A DNA stretch of 64,000 nucleotides from Vibrio artabrorum (GCF_024347295.1 NZ_AP025458.1:1054001-1118000); one strand, 5' to 3'; counted from the stretch's first letter, positions 32,538 to 43,340 are shown. Numbers and translations are program-made. Notes: a model not told the origin generated them from the letters alone.

Positions 32538-34859
32538 TTGTTTAACACTTGGTTCTTGATTTCCTTCGCTGCGACGATTGTGTCAGCGAGCTTTTGGCCT
32601 GTGATACCACATTGGTTTTGGGCACCGTTGATGCTGTTGTTACTTTTAGCATCAACAAAGTATAGCGTTTTCCGGAGTGCAAGGGGGTCAGTTACAGCAT
32701 TGATACTGGTTATTTGCCTAGGGAATACGATTGAAATACAAACTAATCGATTATTTCAATCAGGACAGAATACTACCATAAATGCGATGGTTGTTAGTCT
32801 TTTTAGTAAAAATAGCCATGGTTTTGAAAGTGTAATAGTGGTTAGATCAATTGGTGGTGAAAAATTAATCACCCCTCAGTTGGTTAAGTTGAGGTTATTT
32901 ACGCCTTTTAAGTTAACGCTTGGTGATAATGTCTACTTGTCGGCTTCAATAACCCCGGTTTTGGGTAAACTTAATGAAGCCGGCTTTGATTTGGAAAGGC
33001 ATCTGTTCAGTGGGGGAGTGGTGGCTAACGCAACCTACCGAACAGATACAAAATATAGAATTCATTCTAGTACCAGTTTACGTTCTCTGTGGTTTGAAAG
33101 CCGTCTGCAAAGGTTAAGTCAGCTAGCGAATACCGATCTTATTATTGCTCTGAGTTTTGGTTATCGAGACCTTATTGAGCCTCAGCGATGGGACTTGCTA
33201 AAAAGCAGTGGGCTAATTCACTTGATGGCGATTTCGGGACTCCATGTTGGGATTGCTTTTGGTATCGGCTATCAATTGGGGACGGCCATTCGATTGATAT
33301 CAGGCTCACTGATCTGGCTGCCCACTCTTTTTGGCCTTGGTTTAGCCTACTTCTATAGTTGGTTTGCAGGATTTACTTTGCCGACACTCAGAGCTCTGGT
33401 GATGTGTGTTCTCGCAAGCTATTTTTTGTGGCGAGGTCAAAATGTCAGTTTGATTCGCTATGTGGCATTGAGCTTGTGTGTGGTTCTGTTGATTTGGCCG
33501 TTCTCAGCTTTGTCGAGTAGCTTCTGGTTATCCTTTGGTGCATTGGGCGCGGTACTCTATATAACACTAAACGGTAACTTATCGTCTTCAAACTCGACCT
33601 TTATCAGCCGATTGTTAAAGCTCATCAAGATTCAGATTATGCTGACATTATTGATTGCTCCCTTTTCGATGCTGTTTTTTAAAGGGGTCAGTCTGATCTC
33701 AGTCTTTTACAACTTACTTCTGTTGCCGTGGGTGTCGATAGTGACCATCCCCTTGTTATTCTTAGCGATGTTTCTGAGCTTAATCTCCGAGCTTTTGTTT
33801 GCGGTCAATGGTTCTATTGATAGCCTTGCCGAAAAGCTTTGGGTATGGGTCGATCTATCGCTAGCGCCCCTCGTATTTAGTCTCCCTTTCTCCGAACCGT
33901 TTTGGCTTCAAGTTGATGATCACACGATCGAAGTATCGGTATTCCTGATCTTATTTTTCGGTTTTGTTAGCCGATACTTGAACTCAAAGCTATCAATATT
34001 CGTCATCCTCGTGTTCTTGTTGGGGTGGGAGTTTGGCAAGTTCAAACAAGACAGATTAACCATTGACGTTTTGGATGTCGGGCATGGATTGTCCGTGGTT
34101 TTAGAAAAGAACCATCAAGTTGTGGTTTACGATCTTGGCAATGCTTGGCCGGGTGGGTCGATTGTCGAGTCCCTGTTGATTCCTACCTTAAATAATAGAG
34201 GTATCAGTCGTATTGATGGGGTAATCGTGAGCCATTTTGATTCTGACCATGCTGGTGGTTATCCGGCGCTACTTGAGAACTATACACCGACGTGGATAAG
34301 AGCCAGTCAGAGTGCGAATGAGCCAACACAATCGACGGCTCCAGTTCAGCCGAGCATTCAAGCATGTACTCTTGGAGAAGTGTGGACATGGCAAGGGGTG
34401 ACTTTTGAAGTGATGTGGCCTCCGAAACGTGTAAAAAGAGCATATAATCCACACTCTTGCGTGGTTCGTATATCGGAGGTTAATGCCAAGTTTTCGATGT
34501 TGCTGACGGGGGATATCGAACTTGTGAGTGAGTGGTTGCTTGCTCGCGCAGGAGAGCGTCTCCGTAGTGACGTGATGCTGGTCCCGCATCATGGCAGTAA
34601 TACATCGTCTATTCGGGCATTTATTGAGACCGTTTCACCTAAATTGGCGATCGCTTCTTTAGCCAAAGGTAATCAATGGGGAATGCCGAGTAAATCGGTT
34701 ATTGAACGTTATCAAGCTGCGGGAAGTGTTTGGCTTGATACTGGAGAAAGCGGACAAATAACCATCACCCTTGCTCCAGAAGGTTGGCAATATCATACGA
34801 TTAGAGAACAACAAGGCAGGCAGTGGTATAGGCAGATGCTCCGTAAGGGAGTAGAATAG
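32538..34859 (+). CDS. comEC: DNA uptake channel protein ComEC/Rec2
   Basis: This 773-residue inner membrane protein carries single-stranded DNA into the cytoplasm during natural transformation. The N-terminal membrane helices and DUF4131-like domain come first, the competence core has Leu-Met-Ala-Ile-Ser-Gly-Leu-His-Val-Gly (about 232-241), and a metallo-beta-lactamase-like domain begins near residue 515 with Val-Leu-Asp-Val-Gly-His-Gly-Leu and Ser-His-Phe-Asp-Ser-Asp-His-Ala-Gly-Gly (about 563-572). Vibrios are competent on chitin and use ComEC. The start is taken as TTG 32538, because AGGAGG lies 11 nt upstream and no ATG fits; this start is unusual and could be wrong by some residues. It runs into msbA after a short gap. 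Confidence 0.93.
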   Translation: MFNTWFLISFAATIVSASFWPVIPHWFWAPLMLLLLLASTKYSVFRSARGSVTALILVICLGNTIEIQTNRLFQSGQNTTINAMVVSLFSKNSHGFESVIVVRSIGGEKLITPQLVKLRLFTPFKLTLGDNVYLSASITPVLGKLNEAGFDLERHLFSGGVVANATYRTDTKYRIHSSTSLRSLWFESRLQRLSQLANTDLIIALSFGYRDLIEPQRWDLLKSSGLIHLMAISGLHVGIAFGIGYQLGTAIRLISGSLIWLPTLFGLGLAYFYSWFAGFTLPTLRALVMCVLASYFLWRGQNVSLIRYVALSLCVVLLIWPFSALSSSFWLSFGALGAVLYITLNGNLSSSNSTFISRLLKLIKIQIMLTLLIAPFSMLFFKGVSLISVFYNLLLLPWVSIVTIPLLFLAMFLSLISELLFAVNGSIDSLAEKLWVWVDLSLAPLVFSLPFSEPFWLQVDDHTIEVSVFLILFFGFVSRYLNSKLSIFVILVFLLGWEFGKFKQDRLTIDVLDVGHGLSVVLEKNHQVVVYDLGNAWPGGSIVESLLIPTLNNRGISRIDGVIVSHFDSDHAGGYPALLENYTPTWIRASQSANEPTQSTAPVQPSIQACTLGEVWTWQGVTFEVMWPPKRVKRAYNPHSCVVRISEVNAKFSMLLTGDIELVSEWLLARAGERLRSDVMLVPHHGSNTSSIRAFIETVSPKLAIASLAKGNQWGMPSKSVIERYQAAGSVWLDTGESGQITITLAPEGWQYHTIREQQGRQWYRQMLRKGVE

Positions 34860-34890
34860 ATAGATTATTGTGAGAAAATTAAGCGATTCT

Positions 34891-36639
34891 ATGTCAACAC
34901 AAACAGATGAAACTACCTGGGGCACATTTAAAAGGCTTTGGACTTATATTCGACTATATAAAGCTGGCCTTGGTGTTGCGGTAATTGCGCTTATTATAAA
35001 TGCCGTTTCTGATACTTATATGATTTCCTTACTAAAGCCGTTACTCGATGAAGGCTTTGGTAACGCGGAATCTGATTTTTTACGTACGCTGCCAATCATT
35101 ATCTTTGGCATGATGTTCATCCGTGGTGCAAGTGGCTTTGTCTCAACCTATTGCTTGAGTTGGGTCTCTGGCAATGTGGTCATGGAAATTCGACGTAAAA
35201 TTTTTAGTCATTTCATGCATATGCCAGTGTCTTTTTTTGATAAAGAACAGACTGGTGCACTGTTATCTCGAATTACTTATGATTCAGAGCAAGTTTCCGC
35301 TGCAACCAGTAAAGCTTTGGTCAGTATTGTTCGTGAAGGGGCTAGCATCATTGGTTTATTGACGCTTATGTTCTGGAATAGCTGGCAGTTATCGTTAGTT
35401 CTATTTGCGGTTGCTCCTTTTGTGGCTTGGGCCATTAGTATTGTATCGAAGCGATTTAGAAAAATTTCTAAGAACATGCAAACCAGCATGGGTAATGTTG
35501 CATCTTCAGCAGAACAGATGCTCAAAGGTCACAAGGTGGTGCTCACTTACGGTGGTCAAAATCTAGAAAAGCACCGTTTTGATAAAGTTAGCAACCAAAT
35601 GCGACAACAGAGCATGAAGCTAGTCACGGCTCAAGCTGCAGCTAACCCTGTGATTCAAATGATCGCTTCTATTGCGATTGTTATTGTTCTTTATCTTGCT
35701 AGTGTTGACTCTATCAAAGCCGAGTTAACGGCAGGTTCGTTTACGGTTGTGTTCTCAGCGATGTTTGGTTTACTGCGCCCACTGAAATCCTTAACTAACG
35801 TAACCTCTGAGTTCCAACGTGGTATGGCGGCGAGCACGACTTTATTTGGTTTGATGGACTTAGATACAGAACAAAACAAAGGTACGTTGAAACCGAAAAC
35901 CGTGAGTGGTGATGTGGCTGTTAAAGATGTGACGTTTACTTATCAAGGTACCGAGAAACCTGCACTCAATCAGGTGAGTTTTAATATACCGAGTGGTAAG
36001 ACCGTTGCACTTGTTGGGCGTTCAGGCTCAGGTAAGAGTACCATTGCCAACTTATTTACTCGTTTTTATGACGTAGACTCAGGCTCTATTGAGCTGGATG
36101 GTCACGACATTCGTGATTACGAATTGAGGAATCTACGTGAGCATTTTGCCCTTGTTTCTCAAAATGTACACCTGTTCAATGACACTGTGGCAAACAACAT
36201 TGCCTACGCAGCCGAAGAAAAATATTCTCGTGAACAGATAGAACATGCGGCGAAACTTGCTCACGCCACAGAGTTTATCGAAGGCATGGAAAATGGCATC
36301 GATACAATAGTTGGTGAGAATGGTGCAAGCCTATCTGGAGGCCAACGACAACGTATTGCGATTGCCAGGGCGCTATTAAGAGAGGCACCCGTGTTGATTC
36401 TTGATGAAGCTACGTCGGCATTGGATACCGAATCTGAAAGAGCGATACAGTCTGCGTTAGAAGTGTTGCAAAAAGATAAGACTGTGTTGGTGATTGCTCA
36501 CCGACTGTCGACCATCGAGCAAGCTGATGAGATATTAGTGGTTGATGATGGTCGTATTATTGAAAGAGGTGCTCACGACGAGCTGATTAAACGTGATGGC
36601 GCTTATGCCCAATTGCATCGAATTCAGTTCAGCGGATAA
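34891..36639 (+). CDS. msbA: Lipid A / phospholipid flippase MsbA
   Basis: MsbA flips core-lipid A across the inner membrane. Six membrane helices fill residues 1-320 with the family segment [16 protein letters not shown]. The ATPase domain has Walker A Gly-Arg-Ser-Gly-Ser-Gly-Lys-Ser-Thr, signature Leu-Ser-Gly-Gly-Gln-Arg-Gln-Arg and Walker B [11 protein letters not shown]. From ATG 34891 the length is 582 residues, equal to V. cholerae and E. coli MsbA; a GTG at 34870 would add seven. It follows comEC and precedes lpxK by 14 bp. Confidence 0.97.
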   Translation: MSTQTDETTWGTFKRLWTYIRLYKAGLGVAVIALIINAVSDTYMISLLKPLLDEGFGNAESDFLRTLPIIIFGMMFIRGASGFVSTYCLSWVSGNVVMEIRRKIFSHFMHMPVSFFDKEQTGALLSRITYDSEQVSAATSKALVSIVREGASIIGLLTLMFWNSWQLSLVLFAVAPFVAWAISIVSKRFRKISKNMQTSMGNVASSAEQMLKGHKVVLTYGGQNLEKHRFDKVSNQMRQQSMKLVTAQAAANPVIQMIASIAIVIVLYLASVDSIKAELTAGSFTVVFSAMFGLLRPLKSLTNVTSEFQRGMAASTTLFGLMDLDTEQNKGTLKPKTVSGDVAVKDVTFTYQGTEKPALNQVSFNIPSGKTVALVGRSGSGKSTIANLFTRFYDVDSGSIELDGHDIRDYELRNLREHFALVSQNVHLFNDTVANNIAYAAEEKYSREQIEHAAKLAHATEFIEGMENGIDTIVGENGASLSGGQRQRIAIARALLREAPVLILDEATSALDTESERAIQSALEVLQKDKTVLVIAHRLSTIEQADEILVVDDGRIIERGAHDELIKRDGAYAQLHRIQFSG

Positions 36640-36653
36640 GATTAGGTTTTGTT

Positions 36654-37661
36654 GTGATCGAAAAAATTTGGTTTAACAATCATCCGTTAAAGTACCTTCT
36701 TTGGCCGCTGTTGTGGCCATTGAGTCTGCTGTTTAAAATGATCAGTACTCAACGTCGTTCAGCTTATCGATCAGGCAAGAAAGAAACCTATCGCCCGCCT
36801 TTACCTGTCATTGTTGTTGGTAATATCACCGCTGGCGGTAACGGTAAAACCCCCGTTGTGATCTGGTTGGTTGAGATGTTGCAAGCCAATGGGCTCAATC
36901 CTGGGGTGGTTTCTCGAGGGTATGGTGCAAAAGCACCTAATTATCCGTTAGTGTTAAACGAGAATACGCCCGCTGAACATTCGGGGGATGAACCTAGGTT
37001 AATTCGCAAGCGAACAGGAGCACCTGTCGCCGTTGATCCTGTTCGTGCAAATGCCGTAAAGGCTTTGCTGAAAGAAGGGGTGAATGTCATTATCACTGAT
37101 GATGGACTTCAGCATTATGCCCTAGAACGCGATATTGAATTTGCTGTTATCGATGGTGTTAGACGTTTTGGCAGTGAGTGTCTAATTCCTTTAGGTCCAT
37201 TACGAGAGCCTGTTTCACGCTTAAATGACGTCGATTTTTTGGTGAATAATGGCGGTCAAACGCAAGGGCGAGAGCTTTCAATGTCTTTGTTGCCGAGTGA
37301 AGCTGTTAATCTAATGACCGGCCAGAAAAAGCCAGTTGCAGACCTACCAAAGTTGGTGGCTTTTGCTGGTATAGGTCACCCGCCCCGATTTTTTAAAACA
37401 TTAGAAGATCTTGATGGTGATGTGATTTTCACACAGGGTTTCGCCGACCATCAAGATTTTGACCAAGATGAACTTCATGCCTTAGCAAACAAAGGTATGA
37501 ACCTGATTATGACAGAAAAAGACGCTGTTAAATGTGAAGACTACGCGCAAGAAAACTGGTGGTATCTTCCAGTTTCAGCGCAGTTTGATGAGCATTCACA
37601 ACAGCAAATTTTAAAAAGAATAAAAGAGGTTATGGAATACTATGGATCACCGTCTACTTGA
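36654..37661 (+). CDS. lpxK: Tetraacyldisaccharide 4'-kinase LpxK
   Basis: LpxK phosphorylates the 4' position of the lipid A disaccharide at the inner membrane face. The 335-residue protein has a hydrophobic N-terminal helix (about 13-30), then Walker A [12 protein letters not shown] (about 57-68), and Asp-Asp-Gly-Leu-Gln-His with the catalytic Asp-His (about 150). The start is GTG, 14 bp after msbA. Its 3' end overlaps ycaR by 20 bp, so the operon is compact. Confidence 0.95.
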   Translation: MIEKIWFNNHPLKYLLWPLLWPLSLLFKMISTQRRSAYRSGKKETYRPPLPVIVVGNITAGGNGKTPVVIWLVEMLQANGLNPGVVSRGYGAKAPNYPLVLNENTPAEHSGDEPRLIRKRTGAPVAVDPVRANAVKALLKEGVNVIITDDGLQHYALERDIEFAVIDGVRRFGSECLIPLGPLREPVSRLNDVDFLVNNGGQTQGRELSMSLLPSEAVNLMTGQKKPVADLPKLVAFAGIGHPPRFFKTLEDLDGDVIFTQGFADHQDFDQDELHALANKGMNLIMTEKDAVKCEDYAQENWWYLPVSAQFDEHSQQQILKRIKEVMEYYGSPST

Positions 37662-37821
37662 GATCGTTGCTTGCCCTGTATGTAAAGGTAAACTCACTTT
37701 TGACAAGGATAAGCAAGAGCTTGTTTGTAAAATTGATCGCCTTGCTTACCCAATTAAAGAGGGTATTCCTGTTCTTTTAGAACCTGAAGCTCGCACCGTT
37801 TCTATGGATGAGGGCAAGTAA
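37642..37821 (+). CDS. ycaR: Trm112/YcaR family small protein
   Basis: A 59-residue protein starting [14 protein letters not shown], with Gly-Ile-Pro-Val-Leu-Leu-Glu near residue 41. It matches E. coli YcaR, encoded in the same place between lpxK and kdsB. Only Cys11, Cys14 and Cys29 are present, so a four-cysteine zinc site is incomplete, as in the E. coli protein. It overlaps lpxK by 20 bases and shares one base with kdsB (TAATG). It may assist a partner enzyme as Trm112 does, but the role is unknown. Confidence 0.93.
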   Translation: MDHRLLEIVACPVCKGKLTFDKDKQELVCKIDRLAYPIKEGIPVLLEPEARTVSMDEGK

Positions 37822-38567
37822 TGTCTTATACGGTTGTTATACCTGCAAGATACCAATCGAGTCGTTTACCAGGGAAGCCATTAGCTGATATTGGCGGAAA
37901 GCCGATGATTCAATGGGTATACGAACAGTCAATGAAGGCGGGAGCGGATAAGGTTATTATTGCTACTGATGATGCTCGCGTTGAGAAGGCGGCTAACGCA
38001 TTCGGTGCGACCGTTTGTATGACTTCTCCGAATCATGAATCAGGCACAGAGCGTTTAGCTGAAGTGATTAAAGTGATGAACATTCCGGATGATCATATTA
38101 TCGTAAATGTTCAAGGTGATGAGCCTCTTATTCCGCCAGTCATTATTAGGCAGGTGGCAAATAATTTGGCAAATAGCACAGCACCGATGGCAACGCTAGG
38201 TGTGAAAATTACTCATGCTGATGAAGTGTTTAACCCTAATGCAGTGAAAGTCGTGACCGATAAAGACGGTTATGCACTGTACTTTAGCCGTGCAACCATT
38301 CCTTGGGATCGCGATGCTTATGCGAACAATGGTACGGCTGCGGAGTCTCCTTTGCTGCGTCATGTTGGGATCTACGCTTATCGCGCGGGTTTTATCAATA
38401 CTTACATCAATTGGGAACCAAGTCCCCTTGAGCGTATTGAGTGCCTAGAGCAACTACGAGTGCTGTGGTATGGAGAGAAAATCCATGTCGATGTTGCGGC
38501 TGAAGCGCCGGCTGCGGGGGTGGATACGCCAGAAGACTTAGAAGCCGTTCGCGCCATTATCGGTTAA
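37821..38567 (+). CDS. kdsB: 3-deoxy-manno-octulosonate cytidylyltransferase KdsB
   Basis: KdsB makes CMP-KDO from CTP and KDO for the inner core of lipopolysaccharide. The 248-residue sequence has the nucleotide motif [14 protein letters not shown] (8-21), Asn-Val-Gln-Gly-Asp-Glu-Pro-Leu (about 95-102) and Arg-His-Val-Gly-Ile-Tyr-Ala-Tyr-Arg (about 188-196). Length agrees with E. coli (248). It is the last gene of the msbA-lpxK-ycaR-kdsB unit and has its own terminator. Confidence 0.97.
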   Translation: MSYTVVIPARYQSSRLPGKPLADIGGKPMIQWVYEQSMKAGADKVIIATDDARVEKAANAFGATVCMTSPNHESGTERLAEVIKVMNIPDDHIIVNVQGDEPLIPPVIIRQVANNLANSTAPMATLGVKITHADEVFNPNAVKVVTDKDGYALYFSRATIPWDRDAYANNGTAAESPLLRHVGIYAYRAGFINTYINWEPSPLERIECLEQLRVLWYGEKIHVDVAAEAPAAGVDTPEDLEAVRAIIG

Positions 38568-38596
38568 GTTTTTTATCCATCGCATCAACGTTACAT

Positions 38597-38621
38597 AGCC
38601 TCGCTTTTTGCGGGGCTTTTT
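38597..38621 (+). terminator. Rho-independent terminator after kdsB
   Basis: An 8-bp stem with one G-U pair (38597-38604 with 38610-38617) and a T5 loop is followed by TTTTT. Confidence 0.8.
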
Positions 38622-38823
38622 CATGCCGATCGAGAGTATATAATCTTTGTAAGTTGATATCGATTGATATTAGAACGCTTGCGTATTGTTATGCAGCATC
38701 AACCCTGAATTATCTGAGAATTACCTCGCTCGACTTTCAATTTTTCTTTATAATATGCCGCCTATAATGTAATGGCGATCGGCTAATACAGAATACAAAT
38801 TACGACAAAACGTGGAGTAAAAG

Positions 38824-39504
38824 ATGCCTTCTCAAAGCCCAGTGATTACGGTTGATGGACCAAGTGGTGCAGGTAAAGGTACCCTGTGTATGTTACTAGC
38901 AGACAAGCTAGGTTTTCATCTTTTAGACTCAGGTGCGATATATCGCGTACTGGCTTTAGCGGCCATTCATCACGGTGTGGATACTGAATCAGAAGACGCC
39001 TTGGTACCGCTTGCTACTCATCTCGACGTACAGTTTATTGCTGAAGGTGACTTGGTAAAGGTTATCTTAGAAGGTGAAGATGTGTCTGGTGAACTTCGTA
39101 AAGAAGAGACGGGCATGGCGGCTTCAAAAGTTGCAGCCTTACCTCGAGTTCGTGAAGCTCTGCTGCGTCGTCAGCGTGCTTTTAGCACAGCGCCTGGTTT
39201 GGTCGCAGACGGTCGTGATATGGGAACCGTTGTATTTAAGGAAGCAGAAGCGAAAATCTTTTTAGATGCCAGTGCTGAAGAGCGTGCTAGCCGCCGCCTT
39301 AAACAGTTGCAACAGAAGGGGTTAGATGTTAAATTTGACGACCTTTTGAGCGAGATCCAAGAGCGAGACGACCGAGATCGTAATCGCCCAGTTGCGCCGT
39401 TACGCCCAGCTGAGGATGCGCTTGTGCTTGATTCTACCTCGATGAATATCGAACAGGTAGTCGAGAAAGCACTACACTATATTGAATCGAAACTGGCTGG
39501 GTAA
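38824..39504 (+). CDS. cmk: Cytidylate kinase
   Basis: The 226-residue enzyme phosphorylates CMP and dCMP with ATP. Walker A is Gly-Pro-Ser-Gly-Ala-Gly-Lys-Gly-Thr (residues 13-21), the CMP-binding Asp-Ser-Gly-Ala-Ile-Tyr-Arg follows, and [11 protein letters not shown] (about 125-135) is typical. Cmk and rpsA are neighbours in nearly all gammaproteobacteria. A TATAAT at 38749-38754, without a good -35 element, may be the promoter. GGAG lies 8 nt before the ATG. Confidence 0.97.
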   Translation: MPSQSPVITVDGPSGAGKGTLCMLLADKLGFHLLDSGAIYRVLALAAIHHGVDTESEDALVPLATHLDVQFIAEGDLVKVILEGEDVSGELRKEETGMAASKVAALPRVREALLRRQRAFSTAPGLVADGRDMGTVVFKEAEAKIFLDASAEERASRRLKQLQQKGLDVKFDDLLSEIQERDDRDRNRPVAPLRPAEDALVLDSTSMNIEQVVEKALHYIESKLAG

Positions 39505-39563
39505 TGTTGCCGAGCTAGTACGAGCGTTGGTCGCAAGGATGATGACTGGCGAATTTATCAACC

Positions 39564-39585
39564 CCATGCGGTAGGATACCCATGG
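39564..39585 (+). promoter_or_regulatory. Hairpin with AGGA loop in the rpsA leader
   Basis: CCATG 39564-39568 pairs with CATGG 39581-39585, and GGT with ACC inside, exposing an AGGAT loop. The rpsA start (39611) has no good Shine-Dalgarno sequence. E. coli rpsA also lacks one and uses leader hairpins with GGA loops for S1-dependent start and autoregulation, so the same role is inferred. Confidence 0.5.
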
Positions 39586-39610
39586 ACGTTTAATAATTGA
39601 AGATTAAATA

Positions 39611-41281
39611 ATGACTGAATCTTTTGCTCAACTCTTTGAAGAGTTTCTATCTGAAACTGAATTCCAACAAGGCAGTATCGTTAAAGGTACTGTAGTAGCT
39701 ATCGAGAACGGTTTCGTTCTTGTAGATGCTGGTCTTAAGTCTGAATCTGCTATCCCAGCTGAACAGTTCAAGAACGCTGCTGGCGAACTTGAAGTTGAAA
39801 TTGGTGCTGAAGTAGACGTAGCTCTAGACGCTGTTGAAGATGGTTTCGGTGAGACTCAACTTTCTCGTGAGAAAGCTAAGCGTCATGAAGCTTGGATCGT
39901 ACTTGAGAAAGCTTGTGAAGAAGCTGAAACTGTTGTTGGTATCATCAACGGTAAAGTGAAAGGCGGTTTCACTGTTGAACTTAACGGTATCCGTGCTTTC
40001 CTTCCTGGTTCTCTAGTAGACGTACGTCCTATCCGTGACACTGCTCACCTAGAAAACAAAGAGCTAGAGTTCAAAGTAATCAAGCTAGACCAGAAGCGTA
40101 ACAACGTTGTTGTTTCTCGTCGTGCTGTTATCGAATCTGAAAACAGTGTTGAGCGTGACGAACTTCTTGAAACTCTACAAGAAGGTACTGAAGTTAAAGG
40201 TATCGTTAAGAACCTTACTGACTACGGTGCATTCGTTGATCTTGGCGGTGTTGACGGTCTTCTACATATCACAGATATGGCTTGGAAGCGTGTTAAGCAC
40301 CCATCAGAGATCGTTAACGTTGGTGACGAAATCCTAGTTAAAGTTCTTAAGTTCGATCGTGAGCGCACTCGTGTTTCACTAGGTCTTAAGCAACTTGGCG
40401 AAGATCCATGGGTAGCAATCGCTAAACGTTACCCAGAAGGTCACAAACTTTCTGGTCGTGTTACAAACCTAACTGACTACGGCTGCTTCGTTGAAATCGA
40501 AGAAGGCGTTGAAGGTCTAGTACACGTTTCTGAAATGGATTGGACTAACAAGAACATCCACCCTTCTAAAGTTGTTAATGTTGGCGACGAAGTTGAGGTT
40601 ATGGTTCTTGATATCGACGAAGAGCGTCGTCGTATCTCTCTAGGTCTGAAACAGTGTAAAGCTAACCCATGGCAGTCATTTGCAGAAATGCAAGCTAAGG
40701 GCGACAAAGTTACTGGTAAGATCAAGTCTATCACTGACTTTGGTATCTTCATCGGTCTAGAAGGCGGTATCGACGGTCTAGTACACCTATCTGACATTTC
40801 TTGGAACGCTGCAGGCGAAGAAGCTGTACGTGAATACAAGAAAGGCGACGAAATCTCTGCTGTTGTTCTAGCAGTAGATGCAGAGCGTGAGCGTATTTCT
40901 CTTGGCGTTAAGCAAATGGAAAACGACCCGTTCAACGCATACGTTGCTGACAACAAGAAAGGTGTTCTTGTAAACGGTACTGTTACTGCAGTTGACGCGA
41001 AAGGCGCTACTATCGAGCTAATCGAAGGCGTTGAAGGTTACATCCGCGCTTCTGAAGTTTCTCGCGACCGTATCGAAGATGCATCTCTAATCTTAAGCGT
41101 TGGTGACAGCGTTGAAGCGAAGTTCACTGGTGTAGACCGTAAGAACCGCGTAATCAACCTATCTATCAAAGCTAAAGATGAAGCTGATGAGCAAGAAGCA
41201 ATGGCTTCACTGAACAAGTCTGAAGAAGGCGCGTTCGGTAACGCAATGGCAGACGCATTCAAAGCTGCTAAAGGCGAATAA
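39611..41281 (+). CDS. rpsA: 30S ribosomal protein S1
   Basis: The 556-residue protein consists of six S1 (OB-fold) repeats starting near residues 20, 105, 190, 275, 362 and 449. The later repeats are the most alike, each with a Thr-Asp-Tyr/Phe-Gly core. S1 binds mRNA and the ribosome and is needed to start translation on most messages. Length equals E. coli S1 within one residue. Codon use is strongly biased, as expected for a highly expressed gene. The leader probably mediates autoregulation. A strong terminator follows. Confidence 0.98.
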   Translation: MTESFAQLFEEFLSETEFQQGSIVKGTVVAIENGFVLVDAGLKSESAIPAEQFKNAAGELEVEIGAEVDVALDAVEDGFGETQLSREKAKRHEAWIVLEKACEEAETVVGIINGKVKGGFTVELNGIRAFLPGSLVDVRPIRDTAHLENKELEFKVIKLDQKRNNVVVSRRAVIESENSVERDELLETLQEGTEVKGIVKNLTDYGAFVDLGGVDGLLHITDMAWKRVKHPSEIVNVGDEILVKVLKFDRERTRVSLGLKQLGEDPWVAIAKRYPEGHKLSGRVTNLTDYGCFVEIEEGVEGLVHVSEMDWTNKNIHPSKVVNVGDEVEVMVLDIDEERRRISLGLKQCKANPWQSFAEMQAKGDKVTGKIKSITDFGIFIGLEGGIDGLVHLSDISWNAAGEEAVREYKKGDEISAVVLAVDAERERISLGVKQMENDPFNAYVADNKKGVLVNGTVTAVDAKGATIELIEGVEGYIRASEVSRDRIEDASLILSVGDSVEAKFTGVDRKNRVINLSIKAKDEADEQEAMASLNKSEEGAFGNAMADAFKAAKGE

Positions 41282-41319
41282 TAGCTTCTCGTTAAGAGAA
41301 TTATAGCTATATAGCCAAG

Positions 41320-41348
41320 AAAGGAGCCTTACGGCTCCTTTTTTTTTG
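41320..41348 (+). terminator. Rho-independent terminator after rpsA
   Basis: A 9-bp stem (41320-41328 with 41333-41341) and TTAC loop are followed by a long T run. Confidence 0.93.
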
Positions 41349-41402
41349 CTTATTTTCCTGATAGGTCTATAATTTCTAAAAAGAAAACCAACGAGGGTAC
41401 CT

Positions 41403-41687
41403 ATGACTAAGTCTGAATTGATTGAAAGACTGTGCGCTGAGCAAACGCACCTTTCTGCAAAAGAAATTGAAGACGCTGTAAAAGACATTTTAGAGCATAT
41501 GGCTTCAACACTAGAAAGTGGTGATCGAATCGAAATTCGCGGCTTTGGCAGTTTTTCTCTGCATTACCGTGAACCTCGTGTTGGACGTAACCCAAAAACA
41601 GGTGATAAGGTTGAGTTAGAAGGTAAATACGTTCCTCACTTTAAACCAGGTAAAGAGCTACGTGAGCGTGTAAACTCAGGGCTGTAG
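41403..41687 (+). CDS. ihfB: Integration host factor beta subunit
   Basis: A 94-residue DNA-bending protein of the HU/IHF family. It begins [10 protein letters not shown] and carries the DNA-binding arm with Gly-Arg-Asn-Pro-Lys-Thr-Gly-Asp (about 61-68), including the Pro that intercalates. IHF is a heterodimer with IhfA, which is not in this window. Position after rpsA is conserved in gammaproteobacteria. It has its own terminator. Confidence 0.97.
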   Translation: MTKSELIERLCAEQTHLSAKEIEDAVKDILEHMASTLESGDRIEIRGFGSFSLHYREPRVGRNPKTGDKVELEGKYVPHFKPGKELRERVNSGL

Positions 41688-41706
41688 CCTACTGTTCGGA
41701 ATCAAG

Positions 41707-41740
41707 AAAAGCGGCATACTATAATGTATGCCGCTTTTTT
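41707..41740 (+). terminator. Rho-independent terminator after ihfB
   Basis: A perfect 13-bp stem (41707-41719 with 41726-41738) is followed by T residues. Confidence 0.92.
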
Positions 41741-41815
41741 ATGACCATAATATGGTGGTCTGATTAGTAATTTTCCTGCATAATCGTACAGCTTACTAAC
41801 TAATGAGTGTGAACT

Positions 41816-42097
41816 ATGAAAGTTATCAAAATTATAAAAATAGTCGCTGTTATCGCCCTTTTCCTAATTGCATTGGCTCTAGGCTCTCAAAACCAAACGA
41901 CGGTAAACTTTAATTATCTGCTCGCACAGGGTGATTTTCACTTATCAAGTTTATTGGGCGTCGTATTTGTTTCAGGCTTTGCTCTTGCTTGGTTAGTTTT
42001 CGGTAACATGCACATGCGATCTCAACTCAAAATTCATCGTTTGAAAAAACAACTTAATAAGCAATCAAAGCAGGTCGCTGCTGATACTAAAGCTTAA
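41816..42097 (+). CDS. lapA: Lipopolysaccharide assembly protein LapA
   Basis: A 93-residue inner membrane protein with two hydrophobic helices (about 5-25 and 42-65) and a basic C-terminal coiled segment. Gly-Ser-Gln-Asn between the helices and the Asn-Phe-Asn-Tyr-Leu stretch match LapA (YciS). LapA works with LapB in controlling LpxC turnover and lipopolysaccharide assembly. It lies 12 bp before lapB and is surely cotranscribed. Confidence 0.93.
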   Translation: MKVIKIIKIVAVIALFLIALALGSQNQTTVNFNYLLAQGDFHLSSLLGVVFVSGFALAWLVFGNMHMRSQLKIHRLKKQLNKQSKQVAADTKA

Positions 42098-42109
42098 AGG
42101 CAGTATTGA

Positions 42110-43285
42110 ATGTTAGAGTTACTGTTCTTACTTTTACCTATTGCAGCCGCTTACGGTTGGTATATGGGTAATCGTAATGCTCAGCAAGAAAAACAGAAAC
42201 AATCACACCAGATCTCCCGTCAGTATGTGATGGGTTTGAACTTATTACTGTCGGACCAATCTGATAAAGCCGTTGATCATTTTATTGAACTGCTTCAAGT
42301 TGACAATGAAACCATTGATACGCACTTAGCGTTAGGCAACTTGTTCCGCTCAAGAGGTGAAGTCGACCGTGCTATTCGCATTCACCAAAACCTCATCTCT
42401 CGTTCGGGGCTTACCCTCGACCAAAAAAATCTTGCCTTACAACAATTAGCTAAAGACTATATGGCCTCTGGCTTTCTCGACCGTGCTGAAAAAATATTCG
42501 AACAACTAGTTGATGAGCCAGATCATAAAGAAGGGGCTTTACGACAACTGGTGGCGATTTATCAGCAAACCCGAGAATGGAGCAAAGCCATTCACTACGG
42601 AAATATCCTCGTCAAGCTTGGTAAAAAAAAGGTGAGAATGCGTGCCACAGTGGCGCATTTTTGGTGTGAGCTTGCGATGCAAGAGCAAGCCGGCGGTAAC
42701 CGCGCTAAAGCGTTTCAACATTTCAAAAAGGCACTTTCGGAAGACCCAAAATGCGTTCGTGCAAGTATTGCTTTAGGCAAGTTTCATTTAGCAAATGAAG
42801 ATTATCAAAAGACAATTACTTGTTTAGAGGCCGTTCTGGAGCAAGATATTGATTTTATCAGTGAGGTGTTGCCAACCCTTGCTGAGTGTTACCACAAGCT
42901 TGGGCAAGAAGCGCAACTTGTTGAATTCCTCAAAGCCTGTATACATAAGAATGCCGGTGTATCCGCGGAATTGATGCTAGCTCAACTCGTTGCTCATCAT
43001 GAAGATATTGGTTCAGCTCAAGAGCTGTTAACCAAGCAGCTGGTTAAAAACCCAACCATGAAAGGCTTTTATCGACTGATTGATTACCACCTAGCAGAAG
43101 CCGAAGAAGGTCGAGCGAAAGAAAGCTTAACCACTCTTCAATCTATGGTCGGTGAGCAATTGAAGGTTAAACCCCACTACCGTTGCCGCAAGTGTGGATT
43201 TTCGACACATGCCATGTATTGGCACTGTCCTTCATGTAAAGGGTGGGGGACGATTAAGCCTATTCGTGGGCTTGATGGTGAATAG
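42110..43285 (+). CDS. lapB: Lipopolysaccharide assembly protein LapB
   Basis: The 391-residue protein has an N-terminal membrane anchor (residues 1-20), a row of TPR repeats from about 35 to 345, and a C-terminal rubredoxin-like knuckle with Cys359, Cys362, Cys373 and Cys376. LapB (YciM) presents LpxC to FtsH and adjusts lipid A synthesis. Length is as in E. coli (389). The gene follows lapA closely and ends at a short terminator. Confidence 0.96.
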   Translation: MLELLFLLLPIAAAYGWYMGNRNAQQEKQKQSHQISRQYVMGLNLLLSDQSDKAVDHFIELLQVDNETIDTHLALGNLFRSRGEVDRAIRIHQNLISRSGLTLDQKNLALQQLAKDYMASGFLDRAEKIFEQLVDEPDHKEGALRQLVAIYQQTREWSKAIHYGNILVKLGKKKVRMRATVAHFWCELAMQEQAGGNRAKAFQHFKKALSEDPKCVRASIALGKFHLANEDYQKTITCLEAVLEQDIDFISEVLPTLAECYHKLGQEAQLVEFLKACIHKNAGVSAELMLAQLVAHHEDIGSAQELLTKQLVKNPTMKGFYRLIDYHLAEAEEGRAKESLTTLQSMVGEQLKVKPHYRCRKCGFSTHAMYWHCPSCKGWGTIKPIRGLDGE

Positions 43286-43317
43286 ATTTGTGGTCATTTT
43301 ACGACCCAATTATTAAT

Positions 43318-43340
43318 TGCAGCTTTCGGGCTGCATTTTT
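43318..43340 (+). terminator. Short terminator after lapB
   Basis: TGCAGC 43318-43323 pairs with GCTGCA 43330-43335, followed by TTTTT. The stem is short. Confidence 0.65.

Noticed and set aside
40477..40956. 159-codon minus-strand frame inside rpsA
   Set aside because: A long antisense frame caused by the strong codon bias and repeats of rpsA; the Ser/Arg/Pro-rich product looks artificial.
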